Positions 6,330-14,958 of a stretch of 15,939 nt of DNA are shown here, one piece after another. Under the pieces are notes generated by a model that was not told the DNA's origin, made no database searches, and saw nothing but the letters and a program-made list of their open reading frames with translations. The DNA is taken from positions 1 through 15,939 of the forward strand of contig JAVVPL010000043.1 in assembly GCA_036655775.1 (NCBI GenBank), read 5' to 3'. The position numbers and the translations under genes were made by a program. The number at the start of each line of letters is the position of its first letter. Positions within the stretch are counted from its first letter, which is position 1. The DNA comes from JAVVPL01 sp036655775 (GTDB lineage Bacteria > Bacteroidota > Bacteroidia > Bacteroidales > P3).

Positions 6330-8488
6330 TTAATTTATATTGGAAATTTTAGAGAATTTTTCTTTAAAATTCGTAGTTTTTACTTTCACTGAAATGATAT
6401 ACATTCCATCCGCAAGAGAAGAGATATCAATTTGTTTTTGAGAGGTTTTATGTAAAGTCAATACGGGTTGACCATAGATATTTGAAATTACAATTTTATC
6501 TATCACAGGAGCATCTAAAACCAAATTCAATACCTTTGCTGTTGGATTGGGATAAATTTTAAATTGTGCTTTATTTTCATCCTCTATGGCAAGTCTTTTT
6601 TTGAAATTTGCCACTAAAGACACATTTGTACTAGCTTTAAATTTATAAATTTCAGACGTGCTCATTTCAGTATCATATTGCGTCCAATTAAGAAATTTAT
6701 ACTCTGGATTAGAAATTGCTTTTAAGGTCACTGTAGATTTTTCCTCATACAATCCAGCACCTTCAATTACACCTGCGCCCATGGGATCAACCGTAGCTTT
6801 AACCGTGCAAAAACGGCCCATAGTCACATTTACGGTAGCACGTAGGGATTCCATAGTATCATTATAAACCACGGCTACACCATAACGATAGTCTCCTTTT
6901 GAAAGCATAGTATCCAAAACACTTGTATCTTGAATTTTAGAAAATAAAAGAATTCCATTTTTGTAGATATTATAACCAGATACTACATATTTACTAGCTT
7001 TAGGAGGCTCCCAAGTTAGAAGTATATTTTGCCCTTGTTTACTTGCCTTTAAATTTTGCACCTCTTCGGTTTTATTGTCTATCACCGATAAGGCTTTATA
7101 GGCATTTACAACGCCAGCATCAAGCGCAATGCCTCGATCGCCTACTATAGGCATAGAACTAACACGCAACACTTCACGCATTTGAGTCATACTAAGAGTA
7201 GTATCATACGATAAAAGGAACCCACACAAGCCAGCCACTACAGGGCATGCCATAGAGGTACCAAACATACCATCATACCAAGCCGTATCAAAAATATTAT
7301 TGCCTTCCAAACGATACGATTGATTGGTTGAATAGGTGGTGCTAAAAATAGAAGAATAGGTGCTTTTTCCCAAAGAATTTACAGCCCAACCGCCAGGACC
7401 TGCAATATCAACCCATTTTCCATAATTTGAAAAATTGGATAGTTTTTTATCTGAATTTACTGAAGCCACACTGATAGTGGATGAATAGCCTGCTGGATAA
7501 AAAGGACTACTTGAGCCCTCATTTCCTGCAGCAGCAACAATAATAACGCCTTGATCGGCTACACTTTGAAAAAATGCTTCATCCGTCGTAGTTCTATTAG
7601 GATTACCCCATGATNNNNNNNNNNAATTTTTGCACCTTGTTCTACCGCCCAAAGAATTCCTACTTCACCATTACTTACTACATCACCCGAAGATCCAGGG
7701 CAAGAAACCCCTATCACAGAAAGACCGCCTCCCATAGAAGCAACCCCTATCCCATTATTTGTAATTGCACCCACAGCACCTGCGCAATGTGTTCCATGCG
7801 ACCAAGCATAAGCGGGACAAGCAGAAGTAGTCAAATCCCGACAAACTTTATCTTGCACAATACTGGCAGGAGGTGCAGCACTTGTGTCGTCAGGTTTGGC
7901 CACATTATGTTGCCTAGAAGCGGGTATTTGCAAATCGGGATGATTTCCCCAAACAGCATTATCAACTACGGCAACTTTAATATTAGGTGTTGCTCTATGA
8001 ATACCCCACGCTTTCTCTGCTTCCATTAATTTTAAATGCCAATTTAAATTAGCCCCATTGAAATTGTTTGAATAATATAGATCATTGGGAATAAAGTCCC
8101 CTGCACAAATACGATACAATGGTTTTTTCTCCACATATTCTACACTGGGGTCTGCTTCCAATTGTGCAATAAACTGATCAATCTTATTAATATCATTTAT
8201 ACGAACCTCTATGGTTCTCGCTAAAATTGGATTATCAAAGGCACGTCTTAATTGCACTTGTTCTTGCACCACATACTGTTGTTTCATTTTTTGCAAAACG
8301 GGGATTTGCTTTACTGAAACCACATTGGATTTGCTTTGCATAAAAGCCATTTTTTGATTATCCTTAAATTTTATGTACACAACCCCATCCTCAAAATCAG
8401 GAGAAACGGTTTGTGCCATAGACATCAAAGGGAATCCGCATAAGAAAGCTATAAAAATTATGCTAATTAATTTTCTGTTTTTTTTCAT
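6330..8488 (-). CDS. Secreted subtilisin-like (S8) serine protease with type IX secretion domain, split by an assembly gap
   Basis: One gene read in two frames because 10 Ns (7615-7624) interrupt it. The N-terminal 288 codons run from 8488 to 7625 and the C-terminal 427 codons from 7613 to 6330. A signal peptide (residues 1 to about 25, ending near SMAQ) and a propeptide (about 30-125) precede the peptidase domain. The catalytic triad is complete: Asp176 (VAVVDNAVWGNHPDL), His231 (SHGTHCAG) and the Ser of GTSMACP, encoded at 7256-7254. The oxyanion Asn is in AAAGNEG. A fibronectin-III-like domain (starting near VQNLKASKQGQN) and an InlB-B-like repeat domain follow. Last is a Por_Secre_tail sorting domain (FKIYPNPT to the end), which sends proteins across the outer membrane by the type IX system. 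The assembled length is about 718 residues. It lies 31 bases after the antiporter gene with no promoter seen between them, so it may share that transcript. The substrate is unknown. Confidence 0.9.
7615..7624. other. Assembly gap (10 Ns) inside the S8 protease gene
   Basis: Ten undetermined bases separate two halves of the protease that are in different frames. The reading frames join only if the true gap is 2 modulo 3. The flanking residues, AKI before and SWG after, match the conserved subtilisin strand (typically an aliphatic residue, then I-N-x-S). Three missing residues, that is 8 bases, would fit this exactly. The frame break is therefore very probably an artefact and not a mutation. 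Confidence 0.9.
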
Positions 8489-8506
8489 CGTTAATTTTTC
8501 TATTTT

Positions 8507-8526
8507 GTTTTATTCTGTTTTATTCT
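8507..8526. repeat. Perfect 10-base tandem duplication across the antiporter stop codon
   Basis: GTTTTATTCT occurs twice in a row (8507-8516 and 8517-8526). On the coding (minus) strand the unit contains the end of the antiporter gene, ACAGAATAA, so the stop codon is repeated 10 bases further on. It fills most of the 31-base gap to the protease gene. Confidence 0.85.
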
Positions 8527-10751
8527 GTCTTTGCATAAAGGGTACAACGCTCTCCTACCAATAATTCATCCATACTTTTAGGCGTACCCACACTCCAGAC
8601 CACATCTCCTACTTCAAATTGAATATGCGATTCTGGGTTCATTATATATTCTTGCTCTCTTTCTATTCCAGCAATGATTAAACCATATTTTTCTCTAATT
8701 CCTGTATCTTTGATACTGTTTCCTTGCAACAAAGAACTGGCGCAAATTGTAAACTGCTGCAATTCCACATTGGGTAAATCATCCACCTTCAATAATTCCC
8801 GTTCTATCACTCGACGGAATTTAGCCAACTGTTCATCTGAACCTATTACCGATAAAACATCATACGGATAAATACTATCCTCTCTGGTGGGAATAGTAAT
8901 GGTTTTAGTTCCTCTTTGAATAGCGGCAATATTAATTCCGTAGCGTTCTCTCAATTTTAATTCTTTCAACGGTTTTCCAATAGCGAACGTGCTTGGACTC
9001 ACCGTCAATTTCACTAAGTGTAAATCGCGTTCAAAAACTTTAGGCGTATCGATTTTGGAATTGAAATTATTTAAAAATCGCTCCTCAATATGCTCATAGC
9101 GCTTTGATATCCGACGTGAAGCAAAAAGTAAAATTAAGATAAGTAAAATGGTGGATACCAAAAATCCCGTTTGCATTAAAAAGAAGTGAGAAACAATGAT
9201 TCCTAAAAATACTAGAGCAATAAGGTATCGAAAAAAAATGAGTGATATAATATACCCCTTGTTAAAATGACTATCGTTCCATAATCTATTAAAAGCAGTC
9301 GATTGTTTTCGATTATGTACTAATGCAAAAATAAAAGGCGCACTTAAAGACAAAGTTAGTAAAAGAGATATCAAATCACCCCAAAATAAAGACATCCTAG
9401 CATCTACAATCGGTTCTATAAAATTAAAACTAAAAATGATAGTTGCTATAATCAAAGTGACACTTACCACTAAAGAAATAAGATATTTTTTAGTGAGTTC
9501 ACGCAAATCGTGTTTATATTCCAAACTCTTATTTCCACTACTATAATTTTGAATTGCATTTTTCCATTTTTGAGGTAGTTTACGCATAAGTAAATTATAA
9601 GCAGGAACTGCAAGTCGTATTTGATAAGGGGTAGTAAACGTTGTAATTACAGAAACCATTACTGCAATCGGATACAATTCAGGCATAATCACTCCCATAC
9701 TTAAACCCATGGCCGCAATGATAAACGAAAACTCGCCTATTTGACATAAACAAAAGCCTGCTTGCATGGACGTTTTTAAGGGTTGTCCCGAGATAAAAAA
9801 GCCAATTGTTGCACTCAAAGGCTTGATAATAAGAACGGCTAAGGAGATCACTACAATAGGAATGATATGCTCCCAAGCACTCATTGGATTCACCAATAAA
9901 CCCACCGAAACAAAGAAAATAGCACCAAAGAGATTTTTGATAGGTTTTACAATTTGTATAATCCGTTCCGACTCTATGGTTTCGGCCAGTATCGAACCCA
10001 TCACAAAGGCACCTAAGGCAGCTGAAAAACCCACGGAATGCGCCATCACAACCATAGAAAAGCAAAGCCCCAAAGACACAATCAACAAGGTTTCATCCGA
10101 CATTAAACGACGTACAAATTTTAAAGCCGAAGGAATTAAATAAATACCGACCACAAACCAAAGTACTATAAAAAAGACCAATTTAAGTATATTAAAAATC
10201 AACTCACTCCCTTCTACCCCTTTACTAACGGCCAAAGTAGGGAATAAAACCAATTCTAAAATAGCCACTAAATCTTCGATAATCAATACACTAAAAACCA
10301 AATGGGCAAAATTGCGCGTTTTTAGCCCCATATCATCGTACGCTTTTAAAATAATAGTTGTGGAAGAAATAGTAAGCATACCTCCTAAAAAAATACGATT
10401 CATTTGCGACCAACCCAATAATTTACCTATCAAATACCCAACGGCAAACATGGTAATAAATTCAAAAAAAGTGGTAATGGCCCCAGTACCTCCTACTTTC
10501 ATCAATTTTTTAAAACTAAATTCCAATCCCAAAGTAAATAATAATACAATAACCCCTATATCCGACCAAGTTTGAATACTTGCCATATCTCCCACCGATT
10601 GAATTTGTGACATTGCAGGCCCTGCAATCATTCCTGCCACCACATAGCCCAACACCAAAGGTTGTTTTAATCTTCTAAAAACGAGAGTAATAATTCCCGC
10701 CAATATCAAGATATAGCCTAAATCGATAATTAGTTGTGGTATTTGCGACAT
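8520..10751 (-). CDS. CPA2-family cation:proton antiporter with two TrkA-C (RCK-C) domains
   Basis: A 743-residue inner-membrane transporter exchanging a monovalent cation (K+ or Na+) for protons. Residues about 5-390 form the Na_H_Exchanger domain. It includes the GLEFSF segment (about 75-80) and the acidic pair Glu159-Asp160 in IIEDLVAIL, the likely ion-binding site of this family. About four more membrane segments lie between 425 and 555. Two soluble TrkA_C-type domains follow (about 577-650 and 663-732); such domains usually bind nucleotides or other ligands and gate transport. No NAD-binding RCK_N (Rossmann) domain is present, unlike KefB/KefC. The start at 10751 begins just before the first membrane segment. 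A GGAG-containing purine run on the coding strand (10780-10771) is about 20 bases from the ATG, too far for a normal ribosome site. The ion and the regulator cannot be told from sequence. Confidence 0.9.
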   Translation of the reverse strand: MSQIPQLIIDLGYILILAGIITLVFRRLKQPLVLGYVVAGMIAGPAMSQIQSVGDMASIQTWSDIGVIVLLFTLGLEFSFKKLMKVGGTGAITTFFEFITMFAVGYLIGKLLGWSQMNRIFLGGMLTISSTTIILKAYDDMGLKTRNFAHLVFSVLIIEDLVAILELVLFPTLAVSKGVEGSELIFNILKLVFFIVLWFVVGIYLIPSALKFVRRLMSDETLLIVSLGLCFSMVVMAHSVGFSAALGAFVMGSILAETIESERIIQIVKPIKNLFGAIFFVSVGLLVNPMSAWEHIIPIVVISLAVLIIKPLSATIGFFISGQPLKTSMQAGFCLCQIGEFSFIIAAMGLSMGVIMPELYPIAVMVSVITTFTTPYQIRLAVPAYNLLMRKLPQKWKNAIQNYSSGNKSLEYKHDLRELTKKYLISLVVSVTLIIATIIFSFNFIEPIVDARMSLFWGDLISLLLTLSLSAPFIFALVHNRKQSTAFNRLWNDSHFNKGYIISLIFFRYLIALVFLGIIVSHFFLMQTGFLVSTILLILILLFASRRISKRYEHIEERFLNNFNSKIDTPKVFERDLHLVKLTVSPSTFAIGKPLKELKLRERYGINIAAIQRGTKTITIPTREDSIYPYDVLSVIGSDEQLAKFRRVIERELLKVDDLPNVELQQFTICASSLLQGNSIKDTGIREKYGLIIAGIEREQEYIMNPESHIQFEVGDVVWSVGTPKSMDELLVGERCTLYAKTE

Positions 10752-10785
10752 AATTTTATATTATTTACAATTCTCCTTTCATAAG

Positions 10786-10793
10786 CAAAAATA
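10786..10793 (-). promoter_or_regulatory. Probable -7 box of the antiporter/protease transcript
   Basis: TATTTTTG on the minus strand (10793-10786) matches TAnnTTTG, 34 bases upstream of the antiporter ATG. No TTG lies at the expected distance, because that stretch is an A-run on the plus strand. The call rests on the -7 box and its position. Confidence 0.5.
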
Positions 10794-10823
10794 TAAAAAA
10801 TACTTCGATTAAAAAAATTTGAT

Positions 10824-10831
10824 TAAATTTG
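10824..10831 (+). promoter_or_regulatory. Probable -7 box of the folA-manA-nhaP-hldD run
   Basis: TAAATTTG matches TAnnTTTG and is followed by GCAATCTTA. The whole 16-base block (10824-10839) is identical to the one in front of the LytM-like gene. No clear -33 TTG is present. If used, the leader before the folA ATG at 10960 would be about 120 bases, longer than the others in this window. The leader contains AGGAGG at about 10916-10921, but no start codon lies at a suitable distance after it. A weak inverted pair TAGGT/ACCTA (10842-10862) is also present. Confidence 0.5.
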
Positions 10832-10959
10832 CAATCTTAATTAGGTGTTGAAAAAAAACCTATTTATTATTAAAATGATTTATAATAAACATGTATGCTC
10901 TCGCAGATATGCTATAGGAGGCAATTTATTTACAATCTTAAATTTAAAAATTAGTACAA

Positions 10960-11448
10960 ATGAAAGCATTTTCAATTATAGTAGCCATTGCACAAAATAA
11001 AGCGATCGGCAAGGATAATCTTCTTTTATGGCATCTTTCCGAAGATTTAAAACGATTTAAAAAACTCACTTTAGGGCATACCGTAATTATGGGATATAAA
11101 ACCTATCTATCTTTACCTATTCATCCTTTTCCAAATAGAAAAAATATTGTTATTGTCGACGACCTAAGCATTGCTTTAGATGGTTGTACAATGGCTCATT
11201 CCATCGAAGAAGCCATCCAATTTGCCGATGAAGATAAAGAAAATTTCATTGTGGGAGGTGGTAGTATTTATGCTCAATTTTTACCTATTTGTCAAAAACT
11301 TTATATTACCAAAGTTTTAAAAGATTTTGAAGCGGATACTTTTTTTCCTTCGTTCAAAGAAACAGAGTATACCCTAGAGGAAGAAAGTGAAATTTTCGTG
11401 GATGAAAAAACACAACTTCCCTATCAATATCTTGTTTATACAAAATAA
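10960..11448 (+). CDS. folA: Dihydrofolate reductase
   Basis: A 162-residue enzyme that reduces dihydrofolate to tetrahydrofolate for thymidylate, purine and methionine synthesis. The family layout is complete: SIIVAIAQNKAIGKDN (5-20), LWHLSEDLKRFK (23-34) with the catalytic acidic residue Asp29 (Asp27 in E. coli), Arg60 (folate glutamate binding; Arg57 in E. coli) and IVGGGSIYAQFLP. Three positions that in E. coli face the NADPH 2'-phosphate differ: Arg44 is Tyr46, Ser64 is Asp67, and Arg98 is Ser. The usual Pro of the WxLP motif is Ser27. The alignment was made by eye. No thymidylate synthase gene is adjacent, although thyA is often next to folA. manA starts 7 bases after the stop. The function call is secure; the cofactor preference is open. 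Confidence 0.95.
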   Translation: MKAFSIIVAIAQNKAIGKDNLLLWHLSEDLKRFKKLTLGHTVIMGYKTYLSLPIHPFPNRKNIVIVDDLSIALDGCTMAHSIEEAIQFADEDKENFIVGGGSIYAQFLPICQKLYITKVLKDFEADTFFPSFKETEYTLEEESEIFVDEKTQLPYQYLVYTK

Positions 11449-11455
11449 AAACTCA

Positions 11456-12448
11456 ATGGCTATGAATAAATTATATCCTATGAAATTTATTCCCCTATTC
11501 AAAGAAAAAATTTGGGGAGGCACGCAAATCAAAGACGTATTGGGCTTGGATTTTGGGAAAATGAAAAAATGTGGAGAAGCGTGGATGCTTTCAGGTTTAG
11601 AAGGCAATGAATCGGTGGTATGTAATGGTTTTTTGGAAGGCAATACCTTGTCTGAACTTTTGGAAGTTTACATGGGCGATTTGGTAGGCGAAAAAATCTA
11701 CGACCGTTATGGCAATGAATTTCCTTTGCTTTTTAAATGGTTGGATGCGCAAGATGATTTATCGGTTCAAGTGCACCCGAATGATGAATTAGCACTACGA
11801 GAATATGGATGTTTAGGAAAAAGTGAATTGTGGTTTATAGAAAAAGCCGATAAAGAGGCTCGTTTGCTTTGTGGATTCCACAAAACACCTAAGCAAAATG
11901 ACTATATAGAAAAAATGGGAACCGCTGCAGTTTGTGAAGATTTGGCAAGTTTTACCCCAAAAGTTTCGGATGCTTTTTATATTCCCTCTGGCACAGTACA
12001 CGCATTATGTAGCGGCATTCTTCTAGCAGAAATACAACAAAGTTCTGATATTACCTATCGAATGTACGATTGGGATCGAACCGATGCCAAAGGAGAAAAA
12101 CGAGACTTGCATCTTAGTGAGGCTATTAATGCAATTAATTACCAACAAAAAGAATCCTGTAAAATTAATTATAATCAATATCCTAATACGAGCAATTCAC
12201 TATTACAAGATCCCAATTTCCGAATCAATTATCTCAATTTGGATCAAGGTTTAGAAAAAGATTTTTCTGAAATTGACAGTTTTGTTGTGTATCTTTGTAC
12301 TGAAGGAAATGGGATAATTAAAATGGATCAGTTTGCCGTTGAATTACGAAAAGGTGAAATTCTTTTTATTCCAGCCATCTGTGAAAAAATCGCTTTATTT
12401 CCCGATATAAAAGGCTTGCAAGTATTGGAAACCTATATTGAATTTTAA
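11456..12448 (+). CDS. manA: Mannose-6-phosphate isomerase, type I (zinc cupin)
   Basis: A 330-residue cytoplasmic enzyme interconverting mannose 6-phosphate and fructose 6-phosphate, feeding mannose into glycolysis or fructose 6-phosphate into GDP-mannose for glycans. Zinc-site residues of the family are present: Gln105 and His107 in SVQVHPND, Glu124 in GKSELWF, and His182 in PSGTVHAL. Arg202, in the ITYRMYDWDR segment, is the usual catalytic Arg. The C-terminal cupin half (about 240-330) is more variable. The frame is open upstream to an ATG at 11387, but that would overlap folA by 62 bases and add 23 unrelated residues. I chose the ATG at 11456, 7 bases after folA; 11462 is equally possible. 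The normal N-terminus of the family (LYPMKFIPLFKEKIWGG) is just inside. Confidence 0.93.
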   Translation: MAMNKLYPMKFIPLFKEKIWGGTQIKDVLGLDFGKMKKCGEAWMLSGLEGNESVVCNGFLEGNTLSELLEVYMGDLVGEKIYDRYGNEFPLLFKWLDAQDDLSVQVHPNDELALREYGCLGKSELWFIEKADKEARLLCGFHKTPKQNDYIEKMGTAAVCEDLASFTPKVSDAFYIPSGTVHALCSGILLAEIQQSSDITYRMYDWDRTDAKGEKRDLHLSEAINAINYQQKESCKINYNQYPNTSNSLLQDPNFRINYLNLDQGLEKDFSEIDSFVVYLCTEGNGIIKMDQFAVELRKGEILFIPAICEKIALFPDIKGLQVLETYIEF

Positions 12449-12465
12449 ATATAAAATATAAAACA

Positions 12466-13950
12466 ATGAATGTAGACTTGACTATTCTATTTTTTGGTAT
12501 GCTTGTCTTTTCTGCACACCTATTTAGTTCGATATATACCAGAAAAAAAATTCCAGATGTATTGTTATTAATCCTTATTGGACTTTTATTAGGTCCTATT
12601 TTTCATCTAATACAACCTACCGATCTGGGAGCTGGAGGCCCTGTTTTTGTGGCAATGACCTTAGTTGTTATTTTATTTGACGGGGGAACCTCTTTAGATA
12701 TTCAAGTTATGCAATCGGCATGGAAAAGCACTATAAACATTACATGTAGCTGTTTTTTTGCATCCTTGATACTCACGGCTACCATTGGAATTGCCTTTGC
12801 AGGGATGAGTTATTTAGATGCTTTAATTTTAGGCTCGATCTTAGGGGGTACCTCTTCGGCCGTAGTGATTCCACTGGTTCGTCAACTTAATATGGGAGAA
12901 AAATCTAAAACCGTACTCATTTTGGAGTCGGCAGCCACAGATGTGCTTTGCATTGTTTTTGCTTTGGCTTTTTTACATGCGTATAAGCTAGGTACCGTCC
13001 ATGTAGGCAATATGATTGGAAATGTTTTCTCTTCCTTCTTATTGGCTGGAGTCATTGGATTTTTAGGCGCGCTGATTTGGTCTCGACTAATTACCAAAAT
13101 GCGCAAATTGCAAAATTCCATATTCACGACCCCTGCCTTTGTTTTTATAATCTATGGTATTGCTCAGCTATTAGGATATAGCGGAGCAATTGCAGCCTTA
13201 ATCTTTGGGGTCACCATGGCGAATATAGATACCATTCGGAATAGATTTTTAATTCGAATTATGGGAGGCCGAGGTCATAAATTAAATACAACGGAAATGG
13301 TTTTTTTTGGAGAAATTGTCTTTTTATTAAAAACTGTTTTATTTGTTTATATTGGGATTTCTATTGTATTCAACGATCTTCTCTCTATTTTAGTAGGCTT
13401 AGGAATTACCCTCGCACTATTAATAGGTCGTACACTTATTATTAAATTTATAGCTCCTAATGGATCTTCCGTTTTTGATAAAACCATTGTTTCTATGATG
13501 ATTCCTAAAGGACTTGCCGCTGCTGTATTGGCAAGTATTCCCGAACAAATGGGACTTGCTGGCGGCACCCTAATTAAAAATATTACCTATTCTGTAATTT
13601 TCTTTTCCATTCTTTTGGTATCTATTCTTATTTTATTAGTAGAAAAATCAAAGTTTGTACAAAAGGGATATGGCAAAATATTTGGAGGCACTTTGAATAG
13701 TAATCATGCTACGGATAATATAAAAACACAAGATTTAAATCATATTCGACCCATTGCTAGTATGACACAAGATCTTGTTCAAGACACAGAAACCATTGTC
13801 AATATTATACCTATCTCCCCCTCCGATACAAGCAGTGAATTTGAAACTATAAATAAAACCGAAAATACAAGTTCCGATTCCATACTTAAACCAACCGAAG
13901 ATACAGACTCTCGGAATAACACGGAAAATACTCACACAGATCCTAAATAA
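12466..13950 (+). CDS. NhaP-like CPA1-type cation:proton antiporter with a long disordered tail
   Basis: A 494-residue inner-membrane protein with about 12-13 hydrophobic segments (1-392) of the Na_H_Exchanger fold. Recognisable family segments are VVILFDGGTSLD (about 67-78), the GGTSSAVV loop (127-134) and ESAATDV (154-160), which carries the likely ion-binding Asp159. MMIPKGLAAAVLAS lies near residues 345-358. It probably exchanges Na+ or K+ for protons. From about residue 393 a tail of about 100 residues, rich in Thr, Ser, Asn, Asp and Glu, follows without any recognised domain; it is probably cytoplasmic and disordered. The gene is 17 bases after manA and 7 bases before hldD. This is the second antiporter in the window, of a different subfamily from the one at 8520-10751. 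The ion cannot be assigned from sequence. Confidence 0.9.
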   Translation: MNVDLTILFFGMLVFSAHLFSSIYTRKKIPDVLLLILIGLLLGPIFHLIQPTDLGAGGPVFVAMTLVVILFDGGTSLDIQVMQSAWKSTINITCSCFFASLILTATIGIAFAGMSYLDALILGSILGGTSSAVVIPLVRQLNMGEKSKTVLILESAATDVLCIVFALAFLHAYKLGTVHVGNMIGNVFSSFLLAGVIGFLGALIWSRLITKMRKLQNSIFTTPAFVFIIYGIAQLLGYSGAIAALIFGVTMANIDTIRNRFLIRIMGGRGHKLNTTEMVFFGEIVFLLKTVLFVYIGISIVFNDLLSILVGLGITLALLIGRTLIIKFIAPNGSSVFDKTIVSMMIPKGLAAAVLASIPEQMGLAGGTLIKNITYSVIFFSILLVSILILLVEKSKFVQKGYGKIFGGTLNSNHATDNIKTQDLNHIRPIASMTQDLVQDTETIVNIIPISPSDTSSEFETINKTENTSSDSILKPTEDTDSRNNTENTHTDPK

Positions 13951-13957
13951 AAAAAAT

Positions 13958-14923
13958 ATGATTGTAATTACAGGTGCCGCAGGCTTTATAGGAAGTTGTT
14001 TAATTAGCAAATTAAATAGTGAAGGCTATACGGATTTAGTATTGGTAGATGATTTTTCAAAAACAGAAAAATTGCCAAATTATGAAAACAAAAAATATAA
14101 AGAACTCGTAGATAGAAAGCATTTATTTACTTGGCTTTTAAGCAATAATTTCGACATTGATTTTGTATTTCATTTAGGAGCACGTACCGATACTACCGAA
14201 TTTAATAAAGCCATTTTTGATGAACTCAACGAACGTTATTCCGAAAAAATTTGGATCTGTTGTGCTCAATATGGAATTCCTCTAGTCTATGCCTCTTCAG
14301 CTGCAACGTATGGAATGGGAGAACATGGATATGTAGACGATTCGAGTTTGATCCCTCTGTTGAAGCCTTTAAATCCTTATGGAGAATCCAAAAATAATTT
14401 TGACAATTGGGTATTGACCAGAGAAGAAGAACCTCCTTTTTGGGCAGGGGTAAAATTTTTCAATGTCTATGGTCCCAATGAATATCATAAAGGACGTATG
14501 GCATCGGTCATTTATCATGCACATAAACAAATCCAAGAAACTTCGGCTATGAATTTGTTTCGTTCTCACAATCCCAATTACAAAGATGGAATGCAATTAC
14601 GTGATTTCATTTATGTAAAAGATGTCATTAACATTTTGTTTTTCATGATGCAAACACAAACCAAATCGGGCATTTACAATGTGGGCACAGGAAAAGCACG
14701 TGCATTTTTACATTTAGTGCAAGCAACTTTCAAAGCAATGGGGAGAAAAGAAAATATTAATTTTATAGATACTCCTTTAGACATTCGCGACAAATATCAA
14801 TATTTTACAGAAGCCGATATGCGTAAATTACGCGCCATTGGCTATACGAAGGAATTTACGTCTTTGGAAGATGGCGTACAAGAGTATGTACAAAAATATT
14901 TAGAAGAAGGAAAACGATATTAA
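13958..14923 (+). CDS. hldD: ADP-L-glycero-D-manno-heptose 6-epimerase
   Basis: A 321-residue short-chain dehydrogenase/reductase-like epimerase (also called rfaD). It converts ADP-D-glycero-D-manno-heptose to the L-glycero form, the last step in making the heptose donor for the LPS inner core. The NAD(P)-binding loop is TGAAGFIG (5-12). The catalytic segment has SSAATYG (113-119) and the Tyr141-x-x-x-Lys145 pair. NVYGPNEYHKGRMAS (169-183) contains Lys178, matching Lys178 of the E. coli enzyme, which has been implicated in catalysis. The C-terminal RDFIYVKDV and YQYFTEADMRKLRAIGY are also typical of HldD. It starts 7 bases after the antiporter gene and is the last gene of the run. No other heptose genes (gmhA, hldE) are nearby. 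Confidence 0.95.
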   Translation: MIVITGAAGFIGSCLISKLNSEGYTDLVLVDDFSKTEKLPNYENKKYKELVDRKHLFTWLLSNNFDIDFVFHLGARTDTTEFNKAIFDELNERYSEKIWICCAQYGIPLVYASSAATYGMGEHGYVDDSSLIPLLKPLNPYGESKNNFDNWVLTREEEPPFWAGVKFFNVYGPNEYHKGRMASVIYHAHKQIQETSAMNLFRSHNPNYKDGMQLRDFIYVKDVINILFFMMQTQTKSGIYNVGTGKARAFLHLVQATFKAMGRKENINFIDTPLDIRDKYQYFTEADMRKLRAIGYTKEFTSLEDGVQEYVQKYLEEGKRY

Positions 14924-14958
14924 CTTTTATAAATTATCTCTGTCAAAATAACGTTTTT

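Noticed and set aside
6330..7652. Two separate protease genes or a frameshifted pseudogene
   Set aside because: The triad residues are divided between the halves, and the frame break coincides with the 10 Ns, so a mis-sized gap is the simpler reading.
9679..10065. A 128-codon minus-strand ORF in another frame of the antiporter gene
   Set aside because: It is Cys/Tyr-rich in the way expected of an out-of-frame reading, and it overlaps the antiporter completely.
9766..10143. A 125-codon plus-strand ORF inside the antiporter gene
   Set aside because: It is antisense to a clearly conserved membrane domain, has no recognisable protein features, and is a shadow of that gene's codon pattern.
10875..11000. 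A 41-codon ORF starting at 10875 in the folA leader, as a possible leader peptide
   Set aside because: It overlaps the folA start out of frame, has no ribosome site, and its composition looks random.
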